DNA of 64,000 bases from positions 1-64,000 of the forward strand of contig NZ_JABASR010000007.1 in assembly GCF_016107525.1 (NCBI RefSeq), in the 5' to 3' direction. This DNA comes from Psychrobacter aquimaris (GTDB lineage Bacteria > Pseudomonadota > Gammaproteobacteria > Pseudomonadales > Moraxellaceae). The translations under genes and the position numbers were made by a program. The stretch's first letter is position 1. Every line of letters begins with the position of its first letter. Shown here piece after piece: positions 36,091-44,811 of the stretch. The notes beneath the pieces are model-generated. The model had not been told where the DNA came from. It made no database searches and saw only the letters and a program-made list of their open reading frames with translations.

Positions 36091-36537
36091 TTATTTTGCC
36101 CAAAAAAGTTCTAGTTTGGGTTTAATGATTAACGAGAGAATAATTGAAAAGAAAATGCCAATCGGTAGGGCGGTCAATAAACTGGCGATCCACATATAGA
36201 GAAAATGATGCCAATCAGAGAAGTCACTGAGATTAATCGTGGTAACCACGGCCATGATTGACTCCATGATGATTGCCATGCATAGACCAAAAATGACATT
36301 CATCTGCACGGTGGAAATATCTGGCAATACCGCCCGTAATATTTTATTGATTAGCATGGCGATCACACCACCGATAGGTGCAATGCAGATCACGCAAAGC
36401 GCAAAAGAGCTCAGCCAAGCACGCATAAAACTATCCCCAAAACCGATATTATTCCAAGTCATGACAAAAGTGAGCGTCCCACCGATAACCGCTACTATAC
36501 TAAAAATGATAAATATTTTTTTGCAAGTCTTAAGCAT
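36091..36537 (-). CDS. Small membrane protein with two DUF2798 repeats
   Basis: A 148-residue inner-membrane protein with four predicted helices. It consists of two similar halves, each with a T-x-x-N motif in the loop (VMTWNNIGFGDSFMRAW and VTTINLSDFSDWHHFLYMW) followed by a helix with A-P-I-G or L-P-I-G. This is the DUF2798 pattern; single-repeat versions of about 70-80 residues are common. Function is unknown. The ribosome site is weak. It is alone, divergent from the Zur-boxed ABC operon, with 285 bases between, so the same promoter region may affect both. Confidence 0.8.
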   Translation of the reverse strand: MLKTCKKIFIIFSIVAVIGGTLTFVMTWNNIGFGDSFMRAWLSSFALCVICIAPIGGVIAMLINKILRAVLPDISTVQMNVIFGLCMAIIMESIMAVVTTINLSDFSDWHHFLYMWIASLLTALPIGIFFSIILSLIIKPKLELFWAK

Positions 36538-36771
36538 TTACTTATCCATATTAAATAATTCAAGCACAGTATAGCCATATATTTTTGCGAAAGGCAGTCT
36601 TGTTCTTTTGGTATTTTTCTGTACAAAGCAATGAATTTACTCGATATTTTGATGAAAATTATGATGCGTAAGTGATGTGTTTTTATAAGGTTAATACCGT
36701 TTTGAACTCATAAAATGACATGAGGATTGGTACTCAGCCTCAGTAGAAAAAGGTTTACCTTTAATACCTTT

Positions 36772-36817
36772 CGTTATAACATAACGTTTTTTTTGAAATG
36801 TTATAATATAACGGAAA
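36772..36817 (+). promoter_or_regulatory. Two Zur-like operators before the ABC importer
   Basis: CGTTATAACATAACG (36772-36786) is a perfect palindrome. GTTATAATATAAC (36800-36812), preceded by GAAAT, reproduces the left part and core of the gammaproteobacterial Zur consensus (GAAATGTTATA-N-TATAACATTTC). The second box ends 10 bases before ATG 36823 and overlaps the GGAA ribosome site. Zinc-dependent repression of the operon is therefore likely. Confidence 0.75.
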
Positions 36818-36822
36818 AGTAT

Positions 36823-38379
36823 ATGAGAAAAATTGCTTTAATTTCTGTGCTAATAGCCCTAGCAGGACTAGCATGGTATTTCATTGCTGGCGCTAAGCCG
36901 TCAGACGGTCAGACAGCCTCTACGCCTCAGGGCAATGAACAACAAAACTTAATCGTGGTCACACCATGGGAAATAACGTCTACTGATCCTAGTAAGTCGG
37001 GATTTATTTTTCAGCGTTTGCAGATTGCCGAAACGCTGGTAGATGCCAAACAAAATGCTGAGTTGCAACCCATGCTGGCACAAAGTTGGTCTGCCAATGA
37101 GAACGGCGATGTGTGGACGTTTGTGCTGCGTGATGGCGTGAAATTCCATGACAGCTCGCCACTGACGGCAGATGATGTGGTCAAAAGTTTGCAGGTGGCG
37201 CTCAGCAAGCCCACTGCTTTGGAGTCAGCGGCTATTGCAGAAATGAAAGCGATTGATAGCAAGACGGTTGAAATCACATTAGATAAGCCGCTCATGTCTT
37301 TCCCCGCTTATCTGGCACATGCGACCAGTATTATCTTAGCTAGCTCATCGTTTGATGAGAATAACGAGGTCACTCAGCTTATTGGTACAGGGCCATACTA
37401 TGTCACCAAATTTGAGCCACCACAAAAAATCGAGCAAAAAGCGTTTGCCGATTACTGGGGCGAGAAAGCTAAGATCCAAGACATTACTTACTTAGCCAAT
37501 AGCCGTAGCGAAACGCGTACGTTACTGGCGCAGAGCAAACCTAATTACCTCGTGTTTACCTTAGATTCAGCGAGTCTAACCCGCCTAAAGCAGGACCCCA
37601 ATCTACAAGTTCAGTCAAAGTCATTGGCGCGTACTATCGAATATAAAGTCAATGCGGACAATCCGTTGTTTAGCGATGTGCGTGTTCGTCAAGCGCTTAG
37701 TGATGCCATTGATAGACAAGGCATTGCCCAATCTGTGATGCATGCGGGTGATGCGGCAGCCACGCAAATACTGCCACCAATATTTAAAGACTGGCAAATC
37801 AAAACGCAAAGTAAGCAGCCAGGTCCCCAAGCGATTAAGCAGCGCTTATTAGACGCAGGCTTTACTGAAGATAGCGATGGCATGCTACAAAAAGACGGTA
37901 AGCCCTTTAAATTTACCTTACTCACATTCTCAGATCGTCCTGAATTACCCATTATTGCCACCGCTTTGCAAGCACAATGGAAAAAAATTGGGGTAGATGT
38001 GGACGTGTCCGTGGGTAATTTTTCAGAGATTCCATCAGGTCATCAAGACGGCACGCTGGAGATGGGACTATATGCGCGTAACTACGGCATGACGCCTGAT
38101 CCAGTCGGCTCGCTGGTAGAGGATTTTGACCCACAAGGCAGCGATTGGGGCGTGATGAATTGGCAAAATCCAGAGCTGACCAAGCGTTTATTGATGCTTG
38201 AGACGACCAAAGGCAATGATGTGGCGACTAAGCAGCGCGTCTCGCAAATCATTTTTGATGAGCGTCCTATCGTGCCTGTGGTGTACTACCAACAAAATGC
38301 CGCTGCACACAAGTCATTAAAAGGCTTAGAAATCGATGGTTTGGAGCGAAACTTTTATTTAAACAAGTTGTCTTGGTAA
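36823..38379 (+). CDS. ABC transporter substrate-binding protein (NikA/OppA class)
   Basis: A 518-residue periplasmic binding protein from ATG 36823; the frame extends upstream to 36727, but across the operators. The N-terminal MRKIALISVLIALAGLAW is a signal peptide or anchor. The body belongs to the SBP_bac_5 family: PMLAQSWSANENGDVWTF, LRDGVKFHDSSPLTADDVV near 125-145, IGTGPYYVTKF and VRQALSDAIDRQGIAQS. The family includes nickel, opine-metallophore and peptide receptors. With the Zur-like boxes, a zinc-related ligand is the best guess. Permease and ATPase genes follow in order. Confidence 0.9.
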   Translation: MRKIALISVLIALAGLAWYFIAGAKPSDGQTASTPQGNEQQNLIVVTPWEITSTDPSKSGFIFQRLQIAETLVDAKQNAELQPMLAQSWSANENGDVWTFVLRDGVKFHDSSPLTADDVVKSLQVALSKPTALESAAIAEMKAIDSKTVEITLDKPLMSFPAYLAHATSIILASSSFDENNEVTQLIGTGPYYVTKFEPPQKIEQKAFADYWGEKAKIQDITYLANSRSETRTLLAQSKPNYLVFTLDSASLTRLKQDPNLQVQSKSLARTIEYKVNADNPLFSDVRVRQALSDAIDRQGIAQSVMHAGDAAATQILPPIFKDWQIKTQSKQPGPQAIKQRLLDAGFTEDSDGMLQKDGKPFKFTLLTFSDRPELPIIATALQAQWKKIGVDVDVSVGNFSEIPSGHQDGTLEMGLYARNYGMTPDPVGSLVEDFDPQGSDWGVMNWQNPELTKRLLMLETTKGNDVATKQRVSQIIFDERPIVPVVYYQQNAAAHKSLKGLEIDGLERNFYLNKLSW

Positions 38380-38448
38380 GTCGTCTTTACTGTCATTTGC
38401 TTTATAACGCCAATTCTTTATAACACTGAAAAATTGTAATGGATAACT

Positions 38449-39387
38449 ATGTTTAAATATATTGCTCATCGAGTGCTGCAGCTGCTCTTGGTTATCTGGT
38501 CGGTCGGCACATTGACCTTTGTGCTGACTCGCAGTTTGCCCGGTGATATGGCGTACCGCATCGCGGCCAGTCGCTACGGGTATGACCAAACCGATGCCGC
38601 CGCCGCCGCACTGGTGCGCTCAGAGCTTGGTCTGGATCAACCGTGGTGGCAAAGCTACTTTGACTGGCTGCTCGATTTGGTTCAGTTTAATCTCGGGCAT
38701 TCGCTGGTCAGTGGCGAGTCTATATGGGCTGAGATTGCGCATCAGTTTGGACACACGCTGTCCCTAGCATTGGCGGCATTGGTGATATCGGTTTTTATCG
38801 GGCCGCCGCTTGGCTTACTTGCCGCGCAAAAACCCAATGGCTGGTTTGATCGTCTGACTTTGGTGGCGAGTACCGTACTGCGCTCTGTGCCTATTTTTAT
38901 TATTGGTATTGCGCTTATCACGCTACTCGCCGTCCAAATAAAATGGCTACCCGCTGCAGGTTATGGCACGCCGCAACATTATATTCTGCCGGCATTGACC
39001 TTGGCAATTGGGCTGTCTGCGGTATCGGTTCGCGTCAGTCGCCATGCAATGGTACAAGTGCAAACGTCTGAATATTATGATTTTGCTCAGTTAAAGGGAC
39101 TGAATAAATGGACGGCATTTTGTCGGCATGGCCTACGTAACGTGACTATTCCGATTTTGGCTTATCACTCAGTCCAGTTGGTGTATTTGGTTGAAGGGGT
39201 AGTGATTGTGGAGAGTTTGTTTGCTTGGCCTGGTAGTGGTCATGCGTTGGTGCATGCCATCGTCGCGCGTGATGTGCCGATGATACAAGGTACCGCGTTG
39301 ATTATGGGCGGTATGTTTGTGGTGCTCAATATGGTGGTGGATTTGCTCAGTGGTCTGATCGATCCGCGTATTGATTTGGCACGTTAA
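38449..39387 (+). CDS. ABC transporter permease, first subunit (NikB/DppB class)
   Basis: A 312-residue inner-membrane permease with about six helices. It starts MFKYIAHRVLQLLLVIWSVG, the standard N-terminus of DppB/NikB proteins, with a long periplasmic loop containing SELGLDQPWWQSYFDWLLDL. The cytoplasmic EAA loop near residues 205-230 (YDFAQLKGLNKWTAFCRHGLR) binds the ATPase, and the protein ends with a DLLSGLIDPRI motif common to this class. It follows the binding-protein gene by 69 bases. Confidence 0.93.
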   Translation: MFKYIAHRVLQLLLVIWSVGTLTFVLTRSLPGDMAYRIAASRYGYDQTDAAAAALVRSELGLDQPWWQSYFDWLLDLVQFNLGHSLVSGESIWAEIAHQFGHTLSLALAALVISVFIGPPLGLLAAQKPNGWFDRLTLVASTVLRSVPIFIIGIALITLLAVQIKWLPAAGYGTPQHYILPALTLAIGLSAVSVRVSRHAMVQVQTSEYYDFAQLKGLNKWTAFCRHGLRNVTIPILAYHSVQLVYLVEGVVIVESLFAWPGSGHALVHAIVARDVPMIQGTALIMGGMFVVLNMVVDLLSGLIDPRIDLAR

Positions 39388-39483
39388 TCATTACTGCCAA
39401 AGCCATTATCAAAAAGCCTTATTACAAAATGGCAACCACGAACTGAAGCCACAAACTGAAGCCACATGAGGAATTATGATTTT

Positions 39484-40287
39484 ATGACTATTTTTAGCGG
39501 GGTTCATGCCCTACAGCCAGTACAAAAATTTGGCGGGCTACTACTTATCTTGTTATTGGTGTTTGCGTTTTTGCAGCCGCTGTACTATCCGATAGATGCC
39601 GACATACAAGACCTTGGAAATATGTTGCAATCGTCCAGTATCAGCCATTGGTTTGGCACCGATCACTTTGGTCGAGATATGCTGGCACGCGTCGCCTCAG
39701 CTATTCGTTTGTCGTTTTTACTGATTGTCCTATCGGTAGGTTTTGCCCTATTTTTTGGACTGTTGATGGGTGTGCTCAGCGGCTATTTTGGTAGCTGGGT
39801 GGATAAGATATGCACCTTTTTGTGTGACATTATCATGGCGCTACCGGGGTTGCTATTTATCTTATTGTTTGCAGCGATTGCACCCAACACCTTTTGGTCG
39901 CTCTATCTTGGTATATCCTTGGTGCTCTGGGTTGAGTTCTTTCGCATGGTGCGCGCCATGACGCAAACGATTGCCAGTAGCCGAGAGATCGAAGCGTCGC
40001 GTCTGATGGGTATGGATTTTTTCTATTGTTTTAAACGACACTTTTTACCCAAGATTTTGCCCGTTGTCGCCACTTTAAGTGCATTTGCGGCAGGCAATGC
40101 GGTGCTCGCGCTTGCCACGCTAGGCTTTATCAATGTTGGTTTGCGTCCGCCTACCGCTGAGCTAGGGCTGATGATGACGGAGCTGTTTCCGTATTACTAT
40201 CAAGCGCCGTTTGTGTTTCTCCAGCCTATTATTGCCGTCTTTATTTTGGTCTTAAGCCTACAATTACTCTCAGGAAAAATGAAATGA
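39484..40287 (+). CDS. ABC transporter permease, second subunit (NikC/DppC class)
   Basis: A 267-residue permease from ATG 39484, with GAGGA 10 bases upstream; ATG 39466 is the alternative and gives 273 residues. It has an N-terminal helix, then the family pattern HWFGTDHFGRDMLARVASAI and the EAA loop REIEASRLMGMDFFYCFKRH. FINVGLRPPTAELGLMM near the C-terminus is typical of DppC/NikC. Its stop overlaps the ATG of the ATPase gene (ATGA at 40284-40287), so translation is probably coupled. Confidence 0.92.
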   Translation: MTIFSGVHALQPVQKFGGLLLILLLVFAFLQPLYYPIDADIQDLGNMLQSSSISHWFGTDHFGRDMLARVASAIRLSFLLIVLSVGFALFFGLLMGVLSGYFGSWVDKICTFLCDIIMALPGLLFILLFAAIAPNTFWSLYLGISLVLWVEFFRMVRAMTQTIASSREIEASRLMGMDFFYCFKRHFLPKILPVVATLSAFAAGNAVLALATLGFINVGLRPPTAELGLMMTELFPYYYQAPFVFLQPIIAVFILVLSLQLLSGKMK

Positions 40288-41825
40288 TCGCGCATACTGC
40301 AGGAGACAATGCTGACAATGCTGACAATGCTGACAATGCTGACAATGCTGACAATGCTGACAATGCTGACAATGCTGACAATGCTGACAATGCTGACAAG
40401 GCCGCCGCAAATGTCTTGGTAAAAACGAACGATTTGGCGGTGTTTACCAAGTCGGGGCTGGGTTTGGTTGAGCCCATCAGTGTCACGTTATACAAAGGCC
40501 AAAATCTGACCATTTTGGGTGAAACAGGGTCGGGTAAAAGTTTGCTAGCGCAAGCCATCATGGGCGCATTGCCTGATGAGCTGGTGAGCCGCGGCGATAT
40601 TTTGATCGAAAACCAAGCGTTAACTAAGCCGGAACTGCGTGAGTATTGGGGTCGCCGCATGGCGATGCTGCCACAAGAGCCAAGTCGTTCGCTGAACCCC
40701 ACGATGGATGTGGTCAGTCAAGTGTGGGAGAGCCTGTATTTTGTTGCCAAGCAAGACAGCAAGGTCAGTAAGCAATTGGCACAAGAGAAGATAGAAGCAC
40801 TAGGGCTAGGCAAATTTGCGGCGTACTATCCGCACGAGCTGTCAGGCGGTATGGCGCAGCGTGCGTCTTTTGCGATTGCCACCTCGGGCGGCGCGTATAT
40901 TGTCATCGCGGATGAGCCGACCAAAGGCTTAGATGAGATCAACAAACAAGCGGTGATTAATCTGCTAAGAAACGTCGCTAAAGAGGGCGGTACGTTGCTT
41001 ACCATCACCCATGATATCGATGTGGCAAGAGCGCTGAGTGTTGGTGCTGATGATCGCATCATGGTAATGAAAAAAGGCAAACTGCTTGAGCAAGGTAAAG
41101 GCGAGCAGGTATTGAACCAACCGATATCAGACTACGCCAAACAACTCATCGCTGCCGCGCCTGATAACTGGCCAGCAAAAAATAGCACAATCATTGAAGA
41201 GCAACCCTTATTGACCGCAAAAGAAGTGAGCTTAGTGCGTGGTAAGCGGGTATTGTTTGAGGGGTTGAGTTTTCGTCTCAAGCGCGCTGAAGTGCTTGGG
41301 GTGATTGGTGGTAGCGGAATTGGTAAAAGTTCACTAGGGGACGCGCTTTGCGGCTTACTAAAACCTGCCAGCGGCGCAATCACATGGCAGAGCAAACCCA
41401 AACGTCATCAAGTGCTAAAGCTGTATCAAGATCCACCAGCCGCCTTTGCCTCACATGTACCACTGAAAATCTTGCTTAATGATATCATCAAAAAGCACCG
41501 GTTAGATGCCAGCCGCGTACCTGAGTTATTAGAAAAGTTAAAGCTGGATAAGCAGATTCTCACTCGCAACGCGCTCAATGTCTCGGGCGGGGAGTTGCAA
41601 CGGGTGGCGATTTTGCGCGCATTACTCTTTAATCCTGTTTTGCTGTTTGCTGATGAGGTTACTTCCAGACTCGATCCCATCACCCAAAGAGAAACGCTGG
41701 ATTTGCTGGTCACACAGTGCCAAGCCCAGCAGTGCACGCTAGTGATGGTCAGCCATGATCATCACATCATGCGCCATTACTGCCATCAAGTGATTGACTT
41801 AGAACGCTTTACTAAACCGTCATAA
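40284..41825 (+). CDS. Fused double ATPase of the nickel/peptide-type ABC importer
   Basis: A 513-residue protein with two complete ABC ATPase domains, equal to NikD plus NikE in one chain. First domain: Walker A GETGSGKS, signature LSGGMAQR, Walker B IVIADEPT. Second: Walker A GGSGIGKS, signature VSGGELQR, Walker B LLFADEVT, H-loop MVSHDHH. Residues 7-39 are an added tract of A-D-N triplets coded by a 9-bp tandem repeat (40302-40400) that precedes the first domain and has no counterpart in usual NikD. The start overlaps the permease stop. It powers import by the permeases. Confidence 0.93.
   Translation: MIAHTAGDNADNADNADNADNADNADNADNADNADNADKAAANVLVKTNDLAVFTKSGLGLVEPISVTLYKGQNLTILGETGSGKSLLAQAIMGALPDELVSRGDILIENQALTKPELREYWGRRMAMLPQEPSRSLNPTMDVVSQVWESLYFVAKQDSKVSKQLAQEKIEALGLGKFAAYYPHELSGGMAQRASFAIATSGGAYIVIADEPTKGLDEINKQAVINLLRNVAKEGGTLLTITHDIDVARALSVGADDRIMVMKKGKLLEQGKGEQVLNQPISDYAKQLIAAAPDNWPAKNSTIIEEQPLLTAKEVSLVRGKRVLFEGLSFRLKRAEVLGVIGGSGIGKSSLGDALCGLLKPASGAITWQSKPKRHQVLKLYQDPPAAFASHVPLKILLNDIIKKHRLDASRVPELLEKLKLDKQILTRNALNVSGGELQRVAILRALLFNPVLLFADEVTSRLDPITQRETLDLLVTQCQAQQCTLVMVSHDHHIMRHYCHQVIDLERFTKPS
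40302..40400 (+). repeat. 9-bp tandem repeat inside the ATPase gene
   Basis: Nine perfect copies of GCTGACAAT at 40311-40391, flanked by GGAGACAAT (40302) and GCTGACAAG (40392), one variant on each side. The repeat codes (Ala-Asp-Asn)n. Since the unit is three codons, copy-number slippage keeps the frame and only changes the length of an acidic linker. Confidence 0.97.
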
Positions 41826-41840
41826 TGGCCGACAACGCAC

Positions 41841-41877
41841 AAAAAAGTCCAAAAACGATGGTTTTTGGACTTTTTTT
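41841..41877. terminator. Bidirectional terminator after the ABC importer operon
   Basis: A stem AAAAAAGTCCAAAAAC / GTTTTTGGACTTTTTTT with a 4-base loop lies between the ATPase and the convergent permease gene. Confidence 0.92.
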
Positions 41878-41928
41878 ATTGACGATGTTCTTTTGTGTAG
41901 ACGCTGTTATAAATAACTATGAGCTTGA

Positions 41929-43254
41929 TTAATTTAGCACCTGCTTTGCTTGATAGCGACTATAGTAATAAATCGCTAATCCCGGTATATAGAGCAAGAG
42001 TGACAACAGCAGGTTATCCACGCCAGCCGCATAGATTAGCCAAATACCGTAGACACTCGCACCCAGACCGATGGCTTTGATGCTCCAGCGCTCTGACTGC
42101 GCAAATGAGACTTTGACCAAATAGGCACCGACCAAAAAGTAAGGAATCAAAATCATCGAGGTAGAGATAATCACTAAGGTGTTATAACCCTCACCCGTCA
42201 AAAAGATCATCAATAAGCACAGCTGAACGGTGGCACTAGTCAGCAGCAGTGATGCAGTCGGTGTGCCTTGCTCATTTTGCTTAGTAAAGATACGCGGAAA
42301 GGCATTGTACTTGGCAGCGGTAAACGGCACTTCGGCAGAGTAGAGAATCCAACTGAGATAAGACGCCAAGACCGAGATGATAAGCCCAATACTAATGACC
42401 CATTTGCCTACGTCACCCGTCATTTGCGCCATGATGCCTGCCATTGAGGGATTGCTAAGTGCCGCCACATCAACGCGGCTCATGACCCCAAGCGAAAGCA
42501 GGGTGATGGCAATATACAGCACCAGCGCGAACAATACGCCGATATAAGTAGCACGGCCGATATCAGAACGCTTTTTGGCGCGCTGTGATAAGACAATCGC
42601 GCCTTCGATACCCGTAAATACCCATAGTGTAATTAGCATGGTCCCTTTGACCTGCTCCATAAACGGCACTTCTAACGTCGTACCTGCGCGGTCAGCATTA
42701 AAGGTCTGCATATCGAAAGCATAATAGGCAAACACAATAAAAGCAATCAGCGGTAGGCTTTTTGCCAAGGTCGCCAGCAGGTTAATAAAGGCCGCTTGTT
42801 TGACGCCGCGCAGTACCAAATAATGCACTAACCATAAGATAATCGATTCACCAATTAGTGCGCCAATCGTGTTGCCTTCACCAAAGACAATACTAGTTGG
42901 CGTATCAATAAAGCTACCCAATGCTGCAAACGCCACGACCAAATAACCCACCACACCAATGGTGGCACACAGCCAATAACCCCATGCTGAAAAGAAGCCT
43001 GCCAAATCGCCAAACCCTGTTTTGGCATAAGTATAAATACCGCCATCCAGTTCAGGCTTCAGGCGTGATAAATGCAAAAAGCAGCCTGCGAGGAACAAAA
43101 TACCCACGCCTGTGATGATCCATGCAGTGATGATAGCGTCCACGCCTGCCACTTCGGCCATGTTTTGCGGTAGGCTAAAAATGCCCGCACCGACCATCGA
43201 GCTGAACACGATGGCGGTGAGCATGGTTAGCCCAATTTTTTGTCGATTTTGCAT
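41929..43254 (-). CDS. APC-superfamily amino-acid permease
   Basis: A 441-residue membrane protein with about twelve helices. The N-terminal IVFSSMVGAGIFSLPQNMAE is the unwound helix-1 substrate motif of the basic amino acid/polyamine antiporter (ArcD/APA) family, and LWVFTGIEGAIVLSQRAKKR in helix 6 is equally typical. It ends 11 bases from the homocysteine S-methyltransferase gene on the same strand, so both are probably co-transcribed. In that context it may import S-methylmethionine, although the classic MmuP is from a neighbouring APC branch; a basic or other amino acid is possible. Confidence 0.85.
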   Translation of the reverse strand: MQNRQKIGLTMLTAIVFSSMVGAGIFSLPQNMAEVAGVDAIITAWIITGVGILFLAGCFLHLSRLKPELDGGIYTYAKTGFGDLAGFFSAWGYWLCATIGVVGYLVVAFAALGSFIDTPTSIVFGEGNTIGALIGESIILWLVHYLVLRGVKQAAFINLLATLAKSLPLIAFIVFAYYAFDMQTFNADRAGTTLEVPFMEQVKGTMLITLWVFTGIEGAIVLSQRAKKRSDIGRATYIGVLFALVLYIAITLLSLGVMSRVDVAALSNPSMAGIMAQMTGDVGKWVISIGLIISVLASYLSWILYSAEVPFTAAKYNAFPRIFTKQNEQGTPTASLLLTSATVQLCLLMIFLTGEGYNTLVIISTSMILIPYFLVGAYLVKVSFAQSERWSIKAIGLGASVYGIWLIYAAGVDNLLLSLLLYIPGLAIYYYSRYQAKQVLN

Positions 43255-43264
43255 CGCACTGTCT

Positions 43265-44206
43265 CTATTTTGTCGAAGTACCTGTTGTCAAAGTACTTGT
43301 GAAATACTGGCTCAATTCCTGAATGTGCTCAGGGCCAATACCGCAGCAGCCGCCGATCAGTGATGCGCCTTGGGTTTGCCATTTCTTTGCCCAGACCAAA
43401 TACGCAGGCGGGGTTAGGTCGTCACGCACTTCATCAAGGCCGTCATTGGCGGTGGCGTCTTTTGTCTGTGGTGGGAAAGCATTGGCATAAGCGCCAAGTT
43501 TGATGTGTGCAGCATCTTTGTCTTGCAAAACGTTTTGCGCCACATCAAGGGCTTGGTCGATCACTTCTGGCTGACAGCAGTTAAACAAGATCGCTTCTAC
43601 ATTGATATCCGCCATTTTGGTAACGGCTTCTTCTACCGTTTCGCCTGAGCGCAGACGCGGTACATCGAGATGCTCACTGTCTTCTAGCGTGAATGACACC
43701 CATAGCGGTTTGTTGTCGGTATCTAGCGTATCAAGTAGCGCACGTACCGCAACCGACTCTGCGATCAAGCTTTGGGTTTCTGCTAGCCAAAAATCCACAT
43801 GTTTGCTCAAACCCTTGATAAGTGGCGTTGCGATATCTTCGACATGCTCAGCGTCAAATAAGTCAGCACGGTATGAGCCAAATAGCGGCGGGATTGAACC
43901 TGCAATCTTAGTATCGCTGCCTTCCATGTCGACAGCGGCGCGTGCCATCTCGCCTGCTGAGGCGGCTAACTCTTGCGCCTGATTGGCAAAACGCTCTTCG
44001 CCAATATGAAAGGGCACGAGCGCATAGCTGTTGGTGGTGATGACTGCTGCGCCGCTTTGGATAAAGGCGCGATGCACGTCACGGACGATCTCAGGTGCTT
44101 CGATCATTGCCAGCGCCGACCATTCAGGCTGACGAAATGGCGCGCCGCGTTTAGCAAGTTCGCGTCCCAAACCGCCGTCAATAATAGTGACTGAATTAGT
44201 TGCCAT
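43265..44206 (-). CDS. mmuM: Homocysteine S-methyltransferase
   Basis: A 313-residue zinc enzyme that moves a methyl group from S-methylmethionine (or S-adenosylmethionine) to homocysteine, giving methionine. It starts TIIDGGLGRELAKRGAP. The zinc ligands are a Cys in FNCCQPE near residue 215 and the Cys-Cys pair of IGGCCGIGPEHI near 290, the complete family set. Visible GAGGGAT precedes the ATG. The downstream permease gene probably brings in the methyl donor. There is no SAM riboswitch-like fold visible upstream. Confidence 0.92.
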   Translation of the reverse strand: MATNSVTIIDGGLGRELAKRGAPFRQPEWSALAMIEAPEIVRDVHRAFIQSGAAVITTNSYALVPFHIGEERFANQAQELAASAGEMARAAVDMEGSDTKIAGSIPPLFGSYRADLFDAEHVEDIATPLIKGLSKHVDFWLAETQSLIAESVAVRALLDTLDTDNKPLWVSFTLEDSEHLDVPRLRSGETVEEAVTKMADINVEAILFNCCQPEVIDQALDVAQNVLQDKDAAHIKLGAYANAFPPQTKDATANDGLDEVRDDLTPPAYLVWAKKWQTQGASLIGGCCGIGPEHIQELSQYFTSTLTTGTSTK

Positions 44207-44811
44207 AACACATCCCTCTTTATTGTAAATAGTAGAATTATTTAGAAGGGCGAAATACTAGGCGTAATGAGGGGCAGATGCAACCAAAAGTTTGGCAACA
44301 CTGACAACTTATCACCTTTATTATTTAATTCTATTATTTGCGTATCAATATCAGCCAACACTATAAGGAATTAGCCCAGTAATGGACGCTACTAGATGTA
44401 TGTTTTACATTAAAACCTATGACAGTCGTAAATCACCTAAGCATTACTTGATCATTTTTACGTGGTAAATTTGCTTTAGTAAATCTAAAAAAATACTTAA
44501 AAAAGTTATATAGAGACAATTTGATAAACCCATTTGTCCACTGCTTTGCTCTTGTGACTTTGGTTTGTGTTTTTTACTATTTTTCTTAGAGTATTCATAA
44601 GAGTTTTATGGACTATAAATAATCATCATTTGATATAGAAAGTCATGCAATGACAGATAATCATTGATATCAGTTATTTTCCTAAGAGTGTGTATCAGCG
44701 TTACTTTCGCTTAACAACTGCACACGCGGCCATTGTTGACAGCCCAACTGTAATCTGGGCATGATGTTAGCGAGTAACCCTCGTTGTATACACTTATCAA
44801 AGGAGCATGAT
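44207..44811 (+). other. Intergenic region, nothing recognised
   Basis: About 600 A/T-rich bases between the divergent mmuM and butanediol dehydrogenase genes. I looked for small genes, hairpins with T-runs and palindromes and found none I could defend. It must hold two promoters. Confidence 0.4.

Noticed and set aside
40302-40400. CRISPR array
   Set aside because: Units are 9 bases, directly adjacent and lack spacers; it is a coding tandem repeat.
40241-40702. Minus-strand frame with a Leu-Ser-Ala repeat
   Set aside because: It is the complement of the 9-bp repeat and of the ATPase gene, and has no ribosome site or family pattern.
44207-44811. Riboswitch for methionine genes
   Set aside because: No conserved SAM-riboswitch core or terminator pair was seen before mmuM.
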